In this document: piece by piece, positions 43,305-53,200 of the stretch
How the letters are laid out: each line of letters starts with the position of its first letter
How positions within the stretch are numbered: position 1 is the stretch's first letter
Translations under genes and position numbers: made by a program
Assembly: GCF_002013915.1 (NCBI RefSeq)
Contig: NZ_MBTF01000012.1
Coordinates: 62,001-126,000 of the forward strand
DNA: 64,000 nucleotides
Direction: 5' to 3'
Source of the DNA: Mucilaginibacter pedocola
GTDB lineage: Bacteria; Bacteroidota; Bacteroidia; Sphingobacteriales; Sphingobacteriaceae
The notes under the pieces: generated by a model
Database searches by the model: none
Seen by the model: only the letters and a program-made list of their open reading frames with translations
What the model was told of the DNA's origin: nothing

Positions 43305-45775
43305 TATTTGCTCAAGTTTATAATGCCCAAAATTATAGCGCCTAATGATGCCAGCCCGGTTGTAATACCAATAACCTCGGGTGCGGATAAGCCGCGCCTT
43401 TCAGGTTTTTTGGTTACGTATATCTCGCTGCCGGGCTTAACCGAAGGATGCACATTAAAAAACAGGAATTTGCCGGTGCCACGTACCGTACCGTTGGGGT
43501 ACACCACATAAGCCCCTTTTTTTGATGCACGTGCAGAGTATCCGCCGGCATTCATCACATAATCGTTAAACGATTTGCCTTTGCTGTATACCACAGCGCT
43601 CGGGTATAAAACTTCGCCGTTCACCCGCACCAATTGTTGCTGTTTAGGCACACGTATTATATCGTTATCTTCCAACCTCAGGTCAATAGAAGTCCCGGGT
43701 TTCTCCATTATCTTTTTCAGGTCTATACCTACAAAATTATTCCTTAACTCCGGCGTGGTATCTGTTATTGTAGAATCTTTATTGGCCTGTTTTAGGCGGC
43801 TGAGCCTGGCCAGGCGCTCTTTTTCTACCATGCTGGTATCTATACCGTTTTTATTTATACCCAAAATGGCAAAGTTATCGCGTTTAAGCGTACCTCCGTC
43901 GGCATCGGCATAAGCGGTTAACCCGCCGGCACGCGCAATCACGTCAGATATCCTTTCGTTTTTTTGTTTAATGGTGTAGTAACCAGGGTAAAGCACCTCG
44001 CCTTCTATTTTGATGGTACTTTGTTTTTCGTAACCGGGAAGGCTGTATACCGATACAATATCATAAGGCTGCAGTTTAAATGCACCGCCTGCATTTTTAA
44101 GCCCGGCATCGATATCAACTGTAAAAACCTGTGCCAGGCTGGTAGCGGTAGAGTTAGGGTCCCCGTTTGATACGCGGCGCGCTACTTCTATACGTTTAGG
44201 GCTTGCTCCTTCGTTAAAACCACCGGCCTTAATTATTAAGTCCTCCACGCTCATATTTTCGGCGTATGCAAAACTTCCGGCAGAACGCACCTCACCTTTT
44301 ATAGAAACGATGTACTCGTCGCGCAAGTCAAATATCGATGAAATACTTACAATATCTTCTCGCTGCAACGTAATATCAGGCGCACTTTTATTAATAACCG
44401 CCAATACGTCAAACGAGATAAGCTCGGTAGTGTTATCGGGTTTCAACCTTGTAATACTACCGCGGCCGGTAAATGCATCTTCTTTTAAGCCTGCAGCATT
44501 TTTTATCAGTTGCGATAAAGTAAGCCCTTTTTGCAACTCGTATTCGCCCGGGCGGAAAACTGCACCCTTTATAGTAACGCGGTTTTCAAAACGCTCTAAT
44601 ATCTTATCAACAGTAAACTTGTCGCCGCGTAGTGGAATATAATTTTTATAATCAGCCTCAAGCACATCAGTGATACGGCGCTGCTGATCGCTAATTTGCG
44701 ATACCTTAATACGAGCGGTGTAAGCCTGGTCGGTAAAGCCCCCGGCAAACCGTAATACATCCTGTAAAGTTTCGCCGGCCAATACTTCAAATAAGGCGGG
44801 GGTTTTTACTTCGCCGGCCAGTTCAACACGGGTGCGGTAGGTGGGTACGCGTATAATGTCCTGGTCTTGCAGGGCTATATTATCTTTTTGGTCGCCTTTT
44901 ACTAAAAAGTCGTAAACGTCCAACCTGCGGATGATGCGGTTGTTACGGATGATCTCGATCTGACGAAATGAGCCGTTACTATTAGGGCCGCCCGCGGCGT
45001 ACAAAGCGTTAAACGCCGTTGCGAGCGACGGCAAAGTATAAGTGCCGGGTTTAGTAACTTCGCCTACCAAAATCACCTTTATACTACGGATATTGCCAAG
45101 GCTTACCTGCACGCTGGTGCCGCGGCCAATGGCGTAGTTGTTTGCAGCCAGCTTGGTTTTGATAGAAGCGGTTGCCTGTTCAATGGTTTTACCCGATACA
45201 TTTAGCACGCCTACGCCGGGGATATTAATATTCCCTTCGGGAGATACGTCGAGCTTCCAGTTAACCAGCGATGCACCGTACACATTGATGTTCAATTGGT
45301 CATCGGGGCCCAAAATATAATTTACCGGCGTGGCCAGTTTAAGGTTAGGCTCAAAAGTTATATTACTATTGCGAAAGAGGTTTGCACCAAAAATACGCGA
45401 AGAGCCCACAGCGGGGATATCGGCCGTGTCGGGTTTATAGTTAAGCCCGCGGGGCACTGCTATGGCTTGGGCATCGGCCTGGGTGGTGGCTGTATTAGTA
45501 TTGTTTGTAGCCTTACGCACTGCATCTAACCTGCTTTGCAATAATTGACTCTGCTCTGCCGAAAGCCCTCGGCCTTGCAAGGCTTGCTGCAATTGCGCAT
45601 CCGTTAAACCATTAGCCTGCGCCTGCTGCAAAATCTGCTTTATTTGCGCGTCGGTAAGGTCGTTTACGTTTACATTTGACAGGTTTTGTGGGATGCTTTG
45701 CGCGCTTGCGGGCATCGTTAAAGCCAGGCAAATTGTTGTAAAAAATAATAACAGGTAGATTTTTAATCTATTCAT
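43304..45775 (-). CDS. Outer-membrane polysaccharide export protein (Wza-like, multiple SLBB domains)
   Basis: An 823-residue protein with a signal peptide (IYLLLFFTTICLALTMPASA then Q). A coil-rich N-terminal segment with LTDAQIKQILQQAQANGLTD is typical of Bacteroidota SLBB exporters. A Poly_export domain follows (YILGPDDQLNINVYGASLVN), then about six SLBB units (e.g. IKVILVGEVTKPGTYTLPSL, VRVNGEVLYPSAVVYSKGKS) and a C-terminal hydrophobic segment. It is much longer than E. coli Wza (about 380), as is usual in this phylum. First gene of the 11-gene operon ending at ddhC. Confidence 0.9.
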   Translation of the reverse strand: MNRLKIYLLLFFTTICLALTMPASAQSIPQNLSNVNVNDLTDAQIKQILQQAQANGLTDAQLQQALQGRGLSAEQSQLLQSRLDAVRKATNNTNTATTQADAQAIAVPRGLNYKPDTADIPAVGSSRIFGANLFRNSNITFEPNLKLATPVNYILGPDDQLNINVYGASLVNWKLDVSPEGNINIPGVGVLNVSGKTIEQATASIKTKLAANNYAIGRGTSVQVSLGNIRSIKVILVGEVTKPGTYTLPSLATAFNALYAAGGPNSNGSFRQIEIIRNNRIIRRLDVYDFLVKGDQKDNIALQDQDIIRVPTYRTRVELAGEVKTPALFEVLAGETLQDVLRFAGGFTDQAYTARIKVSQISDQQRRITDVLEADYKNYIPLRGDKFTVDKILERFENRVTIKGAVFRPGEYELQKGLTLSQLIKNAAGLKEDAFTGRGSITRLKPDNTTELISFDVLAVINKSAPDITLQREDIVSISSIFDLRDEYIVSIKGEVRSAGSFAYAENMSVEDLIIKAGGFNEGASPKRIEVARRVSNGDPNSTATSLAQVFTVDIDAGLKNAGGAFKLQPYDIVSVYSLPGYEKQSTIKIEGEVLYPGYYTIKQKNERISDVIARAGGLTAYADADGGTLKRDNFAILGINKNGIDTSMVEKERLARLSRLKQANKDSTITDTTPELRNNFVGIDLKKIMEKPGTSIDLRLEDNDIIRVPKQQQLVRVNGEVLYPSAVVYSKGKSFNDYVMNAGGYSARASKKGAYVVYPNGTVRGTGKFLFFNVHPSVKPGSEIYVTKKPERRGLSAPEVIGITTGLASLGAIILGIINLSK

Positions 45776-45873
45776 AAGGATGATCTAAATAACGCCGTGT
45801 TTAGGTTTAAAGATGCATTGATGAGCACAAAAGGCATACACAAAAATGTTGGCGATTTGATGTTGGCGAAGAT

Positions 45874-45881
45874 CAAACATA
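45874..45881 (-). promoter_or_regulatory. Candidate -7 promoter element of the polysaccharide operon
   Basis: TATGTTTG on the minus strand matches TAnnTTTG about 100 nt before the Wza-like start. The best upstream TTTG is at 24 nt spacing, outside the usual range. The 282-nt divergent gap to hscB contains no gene I can support. Confidence 0.4.
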
Positions 45882-46045
45882 TTGTCGGCAGCGTGTTCAA
45901 GTGCACAAATATATACTAAATTATGATGCTTAAAATGCAAAAGTTAACGATGCCTGTGTTAACCGAAGATGCCCAAAAATGTTTTGCCAAAGGCCATAAA
46001 ATACACGCATGGGCTTGCAAATACCACACGCTTAACTAAAAACGT

Positions 46046-46053
46046 TAATTTTG
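46046..46053 (+). promoter_or_regulatory. Candidate -7 promoter element of hscB
   Basis: TAATTTTG matches TAnnTTTG and ends 4 nt before the hscB ATG at 46058, which predicts a leaderless or nearly leaderless mRNA. Confidence 0.45.
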
Positions 46054-46057
46054 AGAC

Positions 46058-46588
46058 ATGAACTACTTTGAATTTTATAACATACCCGAAACCTTCCACC
46101 CGGATGCTGCTGCGCTGAAAAAGCAGTTTTATGCCCTCAGCAAAAAATACCATCCCGATTTTTTTGCCAACGAAGCCGACGAAAAGCAACAGGAAATACT
46201 GGAACTTTCTACCCTTAATAATAAAGCCTACCAAACATTATCCGACCCAAATAAGCTATCAGAATACATTTTAAAACAGCACGGATTGGTAAATGAGGGT
46301 GCAAAACCACAATTACCTGCAGATTTTTTAATGGAAATGATGGATATAAATGAACGCCTTATGGAAATTGAAGATGAAGGGCAATTAGCGTCAGTTACTA
46401 CAGAAGTACTTGCCATTGAGGGTGATATAAACAGCGAACTTGCCACTTTAACAAATGGTTATGAAGATTTAGACGATACAGCCAAAGAAAGCAGGCTAAA
46501 TGAAGTTGCAAATATTTACTACAGGCAAAAATATTTGTTGCGAATTAAAGAGAGTTTATCTACATTTGCAGCCCGCTACGGCAGATAG
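46058..46588 (+). CDS. hscB: Fe-S assembly co-chaperone HscB (J-domain protein)
   Basis: J-domain co-chaperone that delivers the scaffold IscU to an Hsp70-type chaperone during iron-sulfur cluster assembly. At 176 residues it is the normal size. It starts MNYFEFYNIPETFHPDAAAL; the HPD motif is at residues 32-34 (KKYHPDFFANE); LNNKAYQTLSDPNKLSEYIL ends the J-domain; the C-terminal helices form the IscU-binding bundle. Neighbouring isc genes are absent. tRNA-Leu(CAA) follows 13 nt after the stop with no clear promoter of its own, so it may be cotranscribed. Confidence 0.92.
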   Translation: MNYFEFYNIPETFHPDAAALKKQFYALSKKYHPDFFANEADEKQQEILELSTLNNKAYQTLSDPNKLSEYILKQHGLVNEGAKPQLPADFLMEMMDINERLMEIEDEGQLASVTTEVLAIEGDINSELATLTNGYEDLDDTAKESRLNEVANIYYRQKYLLRIKESLSTFAARYGR

Positions 46589-46601
46589 CTGCCGGCAAAA
46601 T

Positions 46602-46681
46602 GCCCAGATGGCGGAATTGGTAGACGCGCTGGTCTCAAACACCTGTGGGAAACCGTGCCGGTTCGACTCCGGCTCTGGGTA
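46602..46681 (+). tRNA. tRNA-Leu, anticodon CAA
   Basis: 80-nt tRNA. Acceptor arms GCCCAGA (46602-46608) and TCTGGGT (46674-46680, one G-U pair), discriminator A. The anticodon loop CTCAAAC gives anticodon CAA at 46636-46638. The anticodon stem CTGGT/ACCTG has one T-T mismatch. The long variable arm TGGGAAACCG is class II, and the T-loop is TTCGACT. CCA is not encoded. Confidence 0.92.
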
Positions 46682-46683
46682 CG

Positions 46684-46716
46684 CAAAAAGCTCCATCGAA
46701 AGATGGGGCTTTTTTG
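46684..46716 (+). terminator. Intrinsic terminator of tRNA-Leu(CAA)
   Basis: AAAAAGCTCCATC, GAAA loop, GATGGGGCTTTTT: a 13-bp stem with one G-U pair and a following T-run, directly after the tRNA. The A-run on the other side could also serve the minus-strand gene ending at 46735. Confidence 0.9.
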
Positions 46717-46734
46717 TTTACAGCAGATGCCAAT

Positions 46735-47202
46735 TTAGCTATCATTTAGCTTTCTCATTATCTGAATTAAAGCTTGCGCCGTTGCTGCAGCGAAATAAGG
46801 CCTTTCTGTGATTCTGTAACTTCCGCCAATTACACTAAATCTTAAATACTGAGTGCTTTTATCGAACATTCCTAATAAGGTTGTAAAAAACGACAGCTCG
46901 TTCAATATATCAGCCTCAAAAGCTTTGTCCAATGGCACAATAACATTATCCCGGCCTGCAAAAGTTTTTTCAGGCATCCACTCGTAAGTATAATGGCCTG
47001 CAGACGCCCCTTTTACGAGATTTTCATCAGTTTCCAAATCAAGCTTTATGATGACATGCCCGTATCTTTCCGCCGAAGATTTAAAGATTTTACACTCCCC
47101 TACGATTGGCAGCTTGTTTGCGTCGATAGGCAATGCTAACAGATCAATAATCTCTTTGTATTTCTCTGTGTACAAACTTAGTTTTTGAATAGAGTTAGCC
47201 AT
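46735..47202 (-). CDS. Hypothetical protein
   Basis: I do not recognise this family. About 155 residues, soluble: MANSIQKLSLYTEKYKEIID at the start, then alternating strands and helices with a KDAFEADILNEL-like helix (sequence LDKAFEADILNELSFFTTLL) and a C-terminal helix (FAAATAQALIQIMRKLN). The frame is open to an ATG at 47259 that would add a hydrophobic 19-residue segment. However, a TAGTTTTG promoter-like element (complement of 47241-47248) falls inside it, so I prefer the ATG at 47202. The longer form with a membrane segment cannot be excluded. It is divergent from the DoxX-like gene. Confidence 0.6.
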   Translation of the reverse strand: MANSIQKLSLYTEKYKEIIDLLALPIDANKLPIVGECKIFKSSAERYGHVIIKLDLETDENLVKGASAGHYTYEWMPEKTFAGRDNVIVPLDKAFEADILNELSFFTTLLGMFDKSTQYLRFSVIGGSYRITERPYFAAATAQALIQIMRKLNDS

Positions 47203-47297
47203 ATTATATTTATGGATAGTTGTAAAGCCCAGCAAAATAACAAAACTAACGAGTAACATATTAGCCCTATCAAGTATCTAACTGTAAGATATATCGA

Positions 47298-47855
47298 ATG
47301 GAGAAATTGATATCAAGGCTAAAACAGAATATCTTACTTCAACTCCTCACCATAGGGCTGCGGTATTTGCTTGGGGCTGCTTTTGTGTATGCAAGTATTT
47401 TTAAAATCGCCGGCATTAGGTTTATGCCAAAGCCCGATGAGAACACGCCGTTGAACACTTTGGGTCATTTTTTTGAAGCCATGTACCAAGCAGGTATCTA
47501 CTGGCATTTTATTGGTTGGGGGCAATTAATAGCGGGCTTTTTAATGATGTCGCAAAAATTCAGCACGTTGGGTGCTGTGGCCTACTTTCCACTTATCGCC
47601 AATATTTTTGTGATAACTATATCGTTCAATGCTCCTAATATATTGCTCACCACATCGTTAATGCTGTTTGCTAATATTTATTTGCTTATTTGGGATGCGC
47701 ACAGGCTGAAATTCATTTACATGCCCGTATCATCAACATACGTAGACAACGATTCATCTTTTTTGAAAAAGCATATCTGGACGTACATAGGCCTCGCATT
47801 ATTCTGCATAGTTGTTTCTTTCCGATGGTTCCAAACTTATCGTTACTTGCATTGA
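47298..47855 (+). CDS. DoxX-like integral membrane protein
   Basis: A 185-residue protein with four membrane segments (about residues 18-37, 68-85, 90-132 as two helices) plus a C-terminal one (IWTYIGLALFCIVVSFRW). LRYLLGAAFVYASIFKIAGI followed by YWHFIGWGQLIAGFLMMSQK resembles the DoxX/DoxD family. Its function is unknown, possibly redox- or quinone-related as for other family members. Standalone gene. Confidence 0.65.
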   Translation: MEKLISRLKQNILLQLLTIGLRYLLGAAFVYASIFKIAGIRFMPKPDENTPLNTLGHFFEAMYQAGIYWHFIGWGQLIAGFLMMSQKFSTLGAVAYFPLIANIFVITISFNAPNILLTTSLMLFANIYLLIWDAHRLKFIYMPVSSTYVDNDSSFLKKHIWTYIGLALFCIVVSFRWFQTYRYLH

Positions 47856-47889
47856 TACAAAACCCCTGCTGTACGGTAGCACTAAGCCC

Positions 47890-49332
47890 TTACCTCAAAA
47901 TAGTCACCGACCCCGATATTTTTTGCTGTTTAACATCCGGGTAAATAATGTAATAGTAACTCCCCACAGGTAATGGCGCGCCGTTAAACTTGCCCTCCCA
48001 AGCCTTAGCGTACCCAACAGAATTATAAACCAGTGTGCCATAGCGGTTAAATATCTCCACACGGCATTTTGGGTACCCGGCCAGCGCAGGTATGCTCCAG
48101 GTATCGTTAACGCCATCGCCATTTGGCGTAAACGTATTTGGCGGAGCTATCGCACCAAACTTGTAAACTATTATCTCGTTCGATTTTATCGGCACGCCCT
48201 CGGGGCAACTCCCGGGCGTGGTAACCAGGCAGGTAATGCGGTCGAGCAGGTTCAAATCACTTGTAGTATATACGGGGTTGTTTGCACCAACATCAATCCC
48301 GTTAACCTGCCATTGGTAAGTTACACCGGCAACAATAGCCGCCTGTGCCGTAAACGTTATGGGCTGCCCCTTTTCAATAATATTATCTTTTGCCGATGAG
48401 CTGATATTTACACTGTTTGTGATACCTGTAATTAGTTTTACTGTAACTTCTTCAGATTGCGCTTCTATGGCTTCGCATTGGCTGTTTGTAACCGTACACT
48501 GTACTTTATCGCCATCAATAAGCCCGGCGCTTTCAAAGGTATCGCTATTGGAGCCTACCGTTTGGCCGTTTACCATCCACCTGTAAGTAACTCCGCCTAT
48601 ATTTCTCAAAGTGGCTTTAAAGGTGAGCGTTTCGCCCGTGCAGCCATTAACGTTTGCCGGCGAAATGCTAACGGAAGCGGAAGCAGGATCGATAACGTGA
48701 ACTGTGAGTTCGTTAGAGTAATTTAAATTTTCTACAATGCACTTGCCGCTAAAGTTAACTTTTGCCTGTACCTTATCGCCGTCGTGTAATTCGTAATTTG
48801 CCGGAAAGTCAATTACAGCGCCCGGACCGGTGCCGGTAGCTACATCTGCCCCGTTTACCTGCCAGGTAAATTCCCAGCGTAAATTGGGGTCGTCTTCCTT
48901 TATGATGTTATAACTAAATTGTGGCGCCTGCCCTTTACAAAAAGTTAGGTTTGGTACTGCTGACGAAATTTGAGCACTTGCTACCTGGTTGCCATAGGCC
49001 TTTACCCCTGTAAGTACCGCTGCTATTTCCCTTTTGATTATTGCATCAGTAACTATGCAAACTATGTAATCATCCTGGTTAATATAATGAGTACTGTTAT
49101 TGCGTAAAGTAAAGGTTCTACCGGTAGCCTCCTGCACTACATCATTCAATTTCCATTTATAAGTTTCGGGGGTAATATTATGGGTGATAATTGTAAATGT
49201 TACCGGCTGGCCCTTGCACGGAAAACGGTCGCTTATACTCAACTCGGCATACGGATCTGCAGTTTTGGCCGATGCCATTGCAGAAACCAATATAAAAATG
49301 CAACAAGCTAATATGTGCCGATGGATTTGCAT
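47890..49332 (-). CDS. Secreted protein with type B C-terminal (gliding-motility, T9SS) sorting domain
   Basis: A 480-residue exported protein. Signal peptide HILACCIFILVSAMASAKTA at the N-terminus. Three or four Ig/PKD-like repeats follow (e.g. CTGETLTFKATLRNIGGVTY RWMVNGQ; GQPITFTAQAAIVAGVTYQW QVNG). The last ~85 residues, PNTFTPNGDGVNDTWSIPAL to YYYIIYPDVKQQKISGSVTI, are a canonical type B C-terminal domain recognised by the type IX secretion system. It is therefore probably released or attached at the cell surface through T9SS. No enzyme domain is present, so adhesion is likely (inference). Confidence 0.85.
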   Translation of the reverse strand: MQIHRHILACCIFILVSAMASAKTADPYAELSISDRFPCKGQPVTFTIITHNITPETYKWKLNDVVQEATGRTFTLRNNSTHYINQDDYIVCIVTDAIIKREIAAVLTGVKAYGNQVASAQISSAVPNLTFCKGQAPQFSYNIIKEDDPNLRWEFTWQVNGADVATGTGPGAVIDFPANYELHDGDKVQAKVNFSGKCIVENLNYSNELTVHVIDPASASVSISPANVNGCTGETLTFKATLRNIGGVTYRWMVNGQTVGSNSDTFESAGLIDGDKVQCTVTNSQCEAIEAQSEEVTVKLITGITNSVNISSSAKDNIIEKGQPITFTAQAAIVAGVTYQWQVNGIDVGANNPVYTTSDLNLLDRITCLVTTPGSCPEGVPIKSNEIIVYKFGAIAPPNTFTPNGDGVNDTWSIPALAGYPKCRVEIFNRYGTLVYNSVGYAKAWEGKFNGAPLPVGSYYYIIYPDVKQQKISGSVTILR

Positions 49333-49492
49333 ACGGCTTAAATATAAAGAAATGTTACAGCTATCGCTGTAACCAATCGTTTTAATTACAAGTTAAGTAA
49401 CCAAATTTTAAAAGAGATATCGGCTTTGCTGCAAGTCCGCAAACTAAACCCGCCTTTTACCCGTTGTCTCCTTAAACATCTAAACAATATTT

Positions 49493-50068
49493 ATGAAGAA
49501 ACTCATTTTATGCCTGCTGCTGCCATTATCGCTTACTACTGCCATGGCGCAGGACGCACAAATCATCCAGAAAGATTTTCAAACTATTATTGGCTACACC
49601 CGCAAACTGGAGATAGACAAGGTGCTTGACATGACCTATCCTCCTATCTTTAAAATTATGCCCAAAGCCCAAATGAGTGCCATGGCCAAAGGTGTACTAA
49701 CCAGCATGGGTATTAAAACCGTTTACGAGGAGGTACCCATTGGCCTAACGCTTAGCCCGGTTACCAAAACCGCCACAGGAACCATTTGCCTGGGTAAATA
49801 TAATCAGAGTATGATACTGGAATCTACCAACTCAGCCCTGCTTGATATGATGGTTAAAGCAAAAAGCGGCAGTAACAAAGTAGAAAAGATTAGTGCCAAC
49901 AAAGTGCGTATGAAAGGCATTAACTACCTGTTAGCCATAAAAGATGCCAACACCGCCGGCACTTGGAAATACCTGCGCTACGATGACGAAGACTCCGCTA
50001 CAAACGAACGTATATTACCAAAAGATATCGCCGCTGGTGCCGCAAAACTGAAAGCGGGGTTGAAATAA
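49493..50068 (+). CDS. Exported hypothetical protein
   Basis: A 191-residue protein with a clear signal peptide (MKKLILCLLLPLSLTTAMAQ). The mature part, IIQKDFQTIIGYTRKLEIDK then VLDMTYPPIFKIMPKAQMSA, looks like small periplasmic proteins of Bacteroidota of unknown function. No catalytic motif was seen. Monocistronic, with a strong hairpin after the stop. Confidence 0.75.
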   Translation: MKKLILCLLLPLSLTTAMAQDAQIIQKDFQTIIGYTRKLEIDKVLDMTYPPIFKIMPKAQMSAMAKGVLTSMGIKTVYEEVPIGLTLSPVTKTATGTICLGKYNQSMILESTNSALLDMMVKAKSGSNKVEKISANKVRMKGINYLLAIKDANTAGTWKYLRYDDEDSATNERILPKDIAAGAAKLKAGLK

Positions 50069-50091
50069 CTTTTTCTAAAATTATTAAAAGG

Positions 50092-50125
50092 GCACAGCCC
50101 CGGTAGATGACTATCGGGGCTGTGT
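50092..50125 (+). terminator. Hairpin after the exported hypothetical protein
   Basis: GCACAGCCCCG (50092-50102) pairs with CGGGGCTGTGT (50115-50125) and the stem extends inward by GTAG/CTAT. It is very stable, but the U-run is weak (GCGTTTATA), so it may protect the 3' end as well as terminate. Confidence 0.65.
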
Positions 50126-50257
50126 GCGTTTATAGTTAAGTTCTCCTTCCTCCAAAGAAGGGCCGAATACTTGTTTTTAAATAAAAATTGTATTTTGCGT
50201 GCTAACATACTGCTATGGCAGCAGTTATATACCGTTGACCTAAGCTATTGATCTGAT

Positions 50258-53200
50258 TTGAAAACCATCACCTTTATAGATATTGAAACCAACCCGAACA
50301 CCAAAGCGGTGCTCGATATGGGAGGTATAAAGGAAGATGGCGCGCCATTCCATGATCGTTCACCGACTGCGTTTTCAGAATTCATACGCGGGTCAGAATT
50401 TATTTGCGGGCACAATATCATCGATCACGATATAAAGTACATTGGCAGCTTGCTCGCCCAAGCCGGTATCGCACCGGGCAACTATATCGATACCCTGTAC
50501 CTATCCCCTCTGCTCTTTCCATCAAAACCCTACCATGCGCTAATAAAGGACGAGAAGCTGAATTACGACGACGTTAACAATCCGTTGAATGATTCCATTA
50601 AAGCTAAAGAGTTATTTTATGATGAGGTAGCGGCTTTTAACAGGCTTGACGACAGGATGAAACAGATCTTTTCCCTGTTACTACAATACGACGAACACTT
50701 TAACGGGTTTTTTAATTACCTCAACTACGAAGCTTTTTTTACGAACCTCCCGGCTTTAATCAGGGAAGTTTTTGCAGATGAAATTTGCTTCAATGCCAAC
50801 CTCCACTCGTTAGTAGCCAACCATCCGGTGGAGTTCGCCTATGCCCTGTCGCTTATTTATGCCAACCCACGCGGTAATGTTATACCGGGCTGGGTTTTAA
50901 GTAACTATCCGTACGTTGAAAATGTGCTACATCTTTTACGCAGCAAGCCATGTATTACAGGCTGCGAATACTGCAACATGGGCTGGAACGTACATTTCGG
51001 GTTGAAAAAATTCTTCAACTACAATTCATTCCGCCTTTACGATGGCGAGCCGCTGCAGCAAAAAGCGGCTGAAGCAGCAGTAAATAACAAATCTTTCTTG
51101 GCTGTATTCCCTACAGGTGGCGGTAAATCCATTACCTTCCAGGTACCTGCGTTGATGGCGGGAGAAAATACCAACGCCTTAACCGTTGTTATATCCCCTC
51201 TACAATCGTTAATGAAAGACCAGGTAGATAACCTGGAGAAAAACCAAATTACCACTGCGGTTACTATAAACGGGCTTTTAGATCCCATTGAAAGAGCAAA
51301 ATCATTCGAACGTGTGGAAGATGGCTCGGCTAACATGCTATACATCTCGCCCGAGTCTCTACGGTCAAGATCCATAGAGAAGCTATTAAAGGGGCGCACC
51401 ATTGCACGTTTTGTAATAGATGAAGCGCATTGTTTCTCGGCCTGGGGGCAGGCATTCAGGGTAGATTATCTCTACATAGGCGATTTTATTAAACAATTGC
51501 AAATGGCAAAAAGCCAACCCGAGCCTATCCCGGTCTCTTGCTTTACGGCCACCGCCAAGCAAAAAGTGATCGAAGATATTTGTGACTACTTTGAACAGAA
51601 GCTTGGGCTTCAGCTTGAACGGTTCACTACGGGCGCAGCGCGCAAAAACCTACAGTATAGGGTATTGCCTAAAGGTGATGAGGAAGCCAAATATCAAACG
51701 GTAAGGAATATTATCACCGACAAAGAATGCCCCACCATAGTTTATGTATCGCGCACCAAACGGGCAGAAATGCTTGCCAAAAGATTGAAGGAGGATGGTA
51801 TAAATGCGAAGGCTTTCCATGGCAAAATGGATCCGCAAGCCAAAACCACTAATCAGAACGCTTTCCTGGCAGGCGAGGTTGATGTAATGGTTGCCACATC
51901 AGCCTTTGGGATGGGCGTTGATAAGAAAGATGTGGGCGTGGTGATCCATTACGACATTTCTGATTCTTTGGAGAATTATGTACAGGAAGCGGGGCGCGCC
52001 GGGCGCGACGAAAATATCAATGCAGATTGTTATGTATTGTTCCATAACGATGATCTGGACAAACATTTTATTATGCTGAACCAAACCAAGCTATCTATTA
52101 AAGAAATACAGCAAGTTTGGAAGGCAATAAAAGAGTTGACCAGGTTTAGATCCACGGTATCCAACTCCGCGCTGGAAATTGCCCGCATAGCCGGCTGGGA
52201 TGATAACGTTGCCGAAATAGAGACCCGCGTAACTACTGCTATTGCCGCATTGGAAGACGCGGGCTATTTAAAACGCGGCCAAAATTCGCCCAGGATATTT
52301 GCCAATAGCATATTGGCAAAAAGTGCCAATGAGGCCGTTGAGAAGATAATGAGGTCTGACCGGTTTGTAGATAAGCAGAAGGAAAAAGCTATCAGGATCA
52401 TTAAAAAACTATTTTCGAGCAAAGGCCGTAAACAGCTGACCGATGAAGCGGGTGAATCGAGAGTAGACTACATTAGTGACCATTTGGGCATTGTAAAAGA
52501 AGATGTTATCAACATCATCAACTTGCTGCGCGAAGAGAACATACTTGCCGACAACCAAGACCTTACCGCCTTTATAAAACGAGGCGAGAACAAAAACCGA
52601 TCGCTCGCCATAGTAGAAACGTTCAACAAGATCGAAAAATGTTTGGCACGAACTGTTAGCGAAACACCAACCAACCTGCAATTAAAAGAACTTAACGAGC
52701 ACATAGAAAACAGCGGATGTGCGGATGTTACGCCCAATAAAATAAAAACCACCATCAACTTTTGGGCAATTAAAAATTGGGTAAAGCGAAAGGTATCAGA
52801 GGTTTCAAAAAACCAGATCTATATCCATAGCCAGTTAACCCCTGATCTGTTAAACGAGAAAATAACAGCCCGGCACGAACTGGCCAGGTTTATTGTAGAG
52901 TATTTATATAAAAAAGTAGAACAGTCGACATCTGCTGATAACGACAAGCCGGAGATATTGGTAGAATTTTCGGTGCACGAATTAAAGTACGCGTACGAGC
53001 AACGCATCAACATGTTTCAACAAAGCATCACTATCGCCGATGTTGAGGATACTTTGTTTTATTTATCGAGGATAGAAGCCATTAAGATCGAGGGAGGCTT
53101 TTTGGTGGTTTACAATAAGCTAACCGTTGAACGGCTGGAACTTGATAACAAGCGCAGGTATCGTGCTGAAGACTATCAAAAGCTTGAACAGTTCTATCAA

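Noticed and set aside
45959..46234. 91-codon minus-strand frame opposite the 5' part of hscB
   Set aside because: Antisense shadow of hscB; no recognisable features.
46500..46811. Plus-strand frame running through the end of hscB, tRNA-Leu and its terminator
   Set aside because: Crosses a tRNA and a terminator; not coding.
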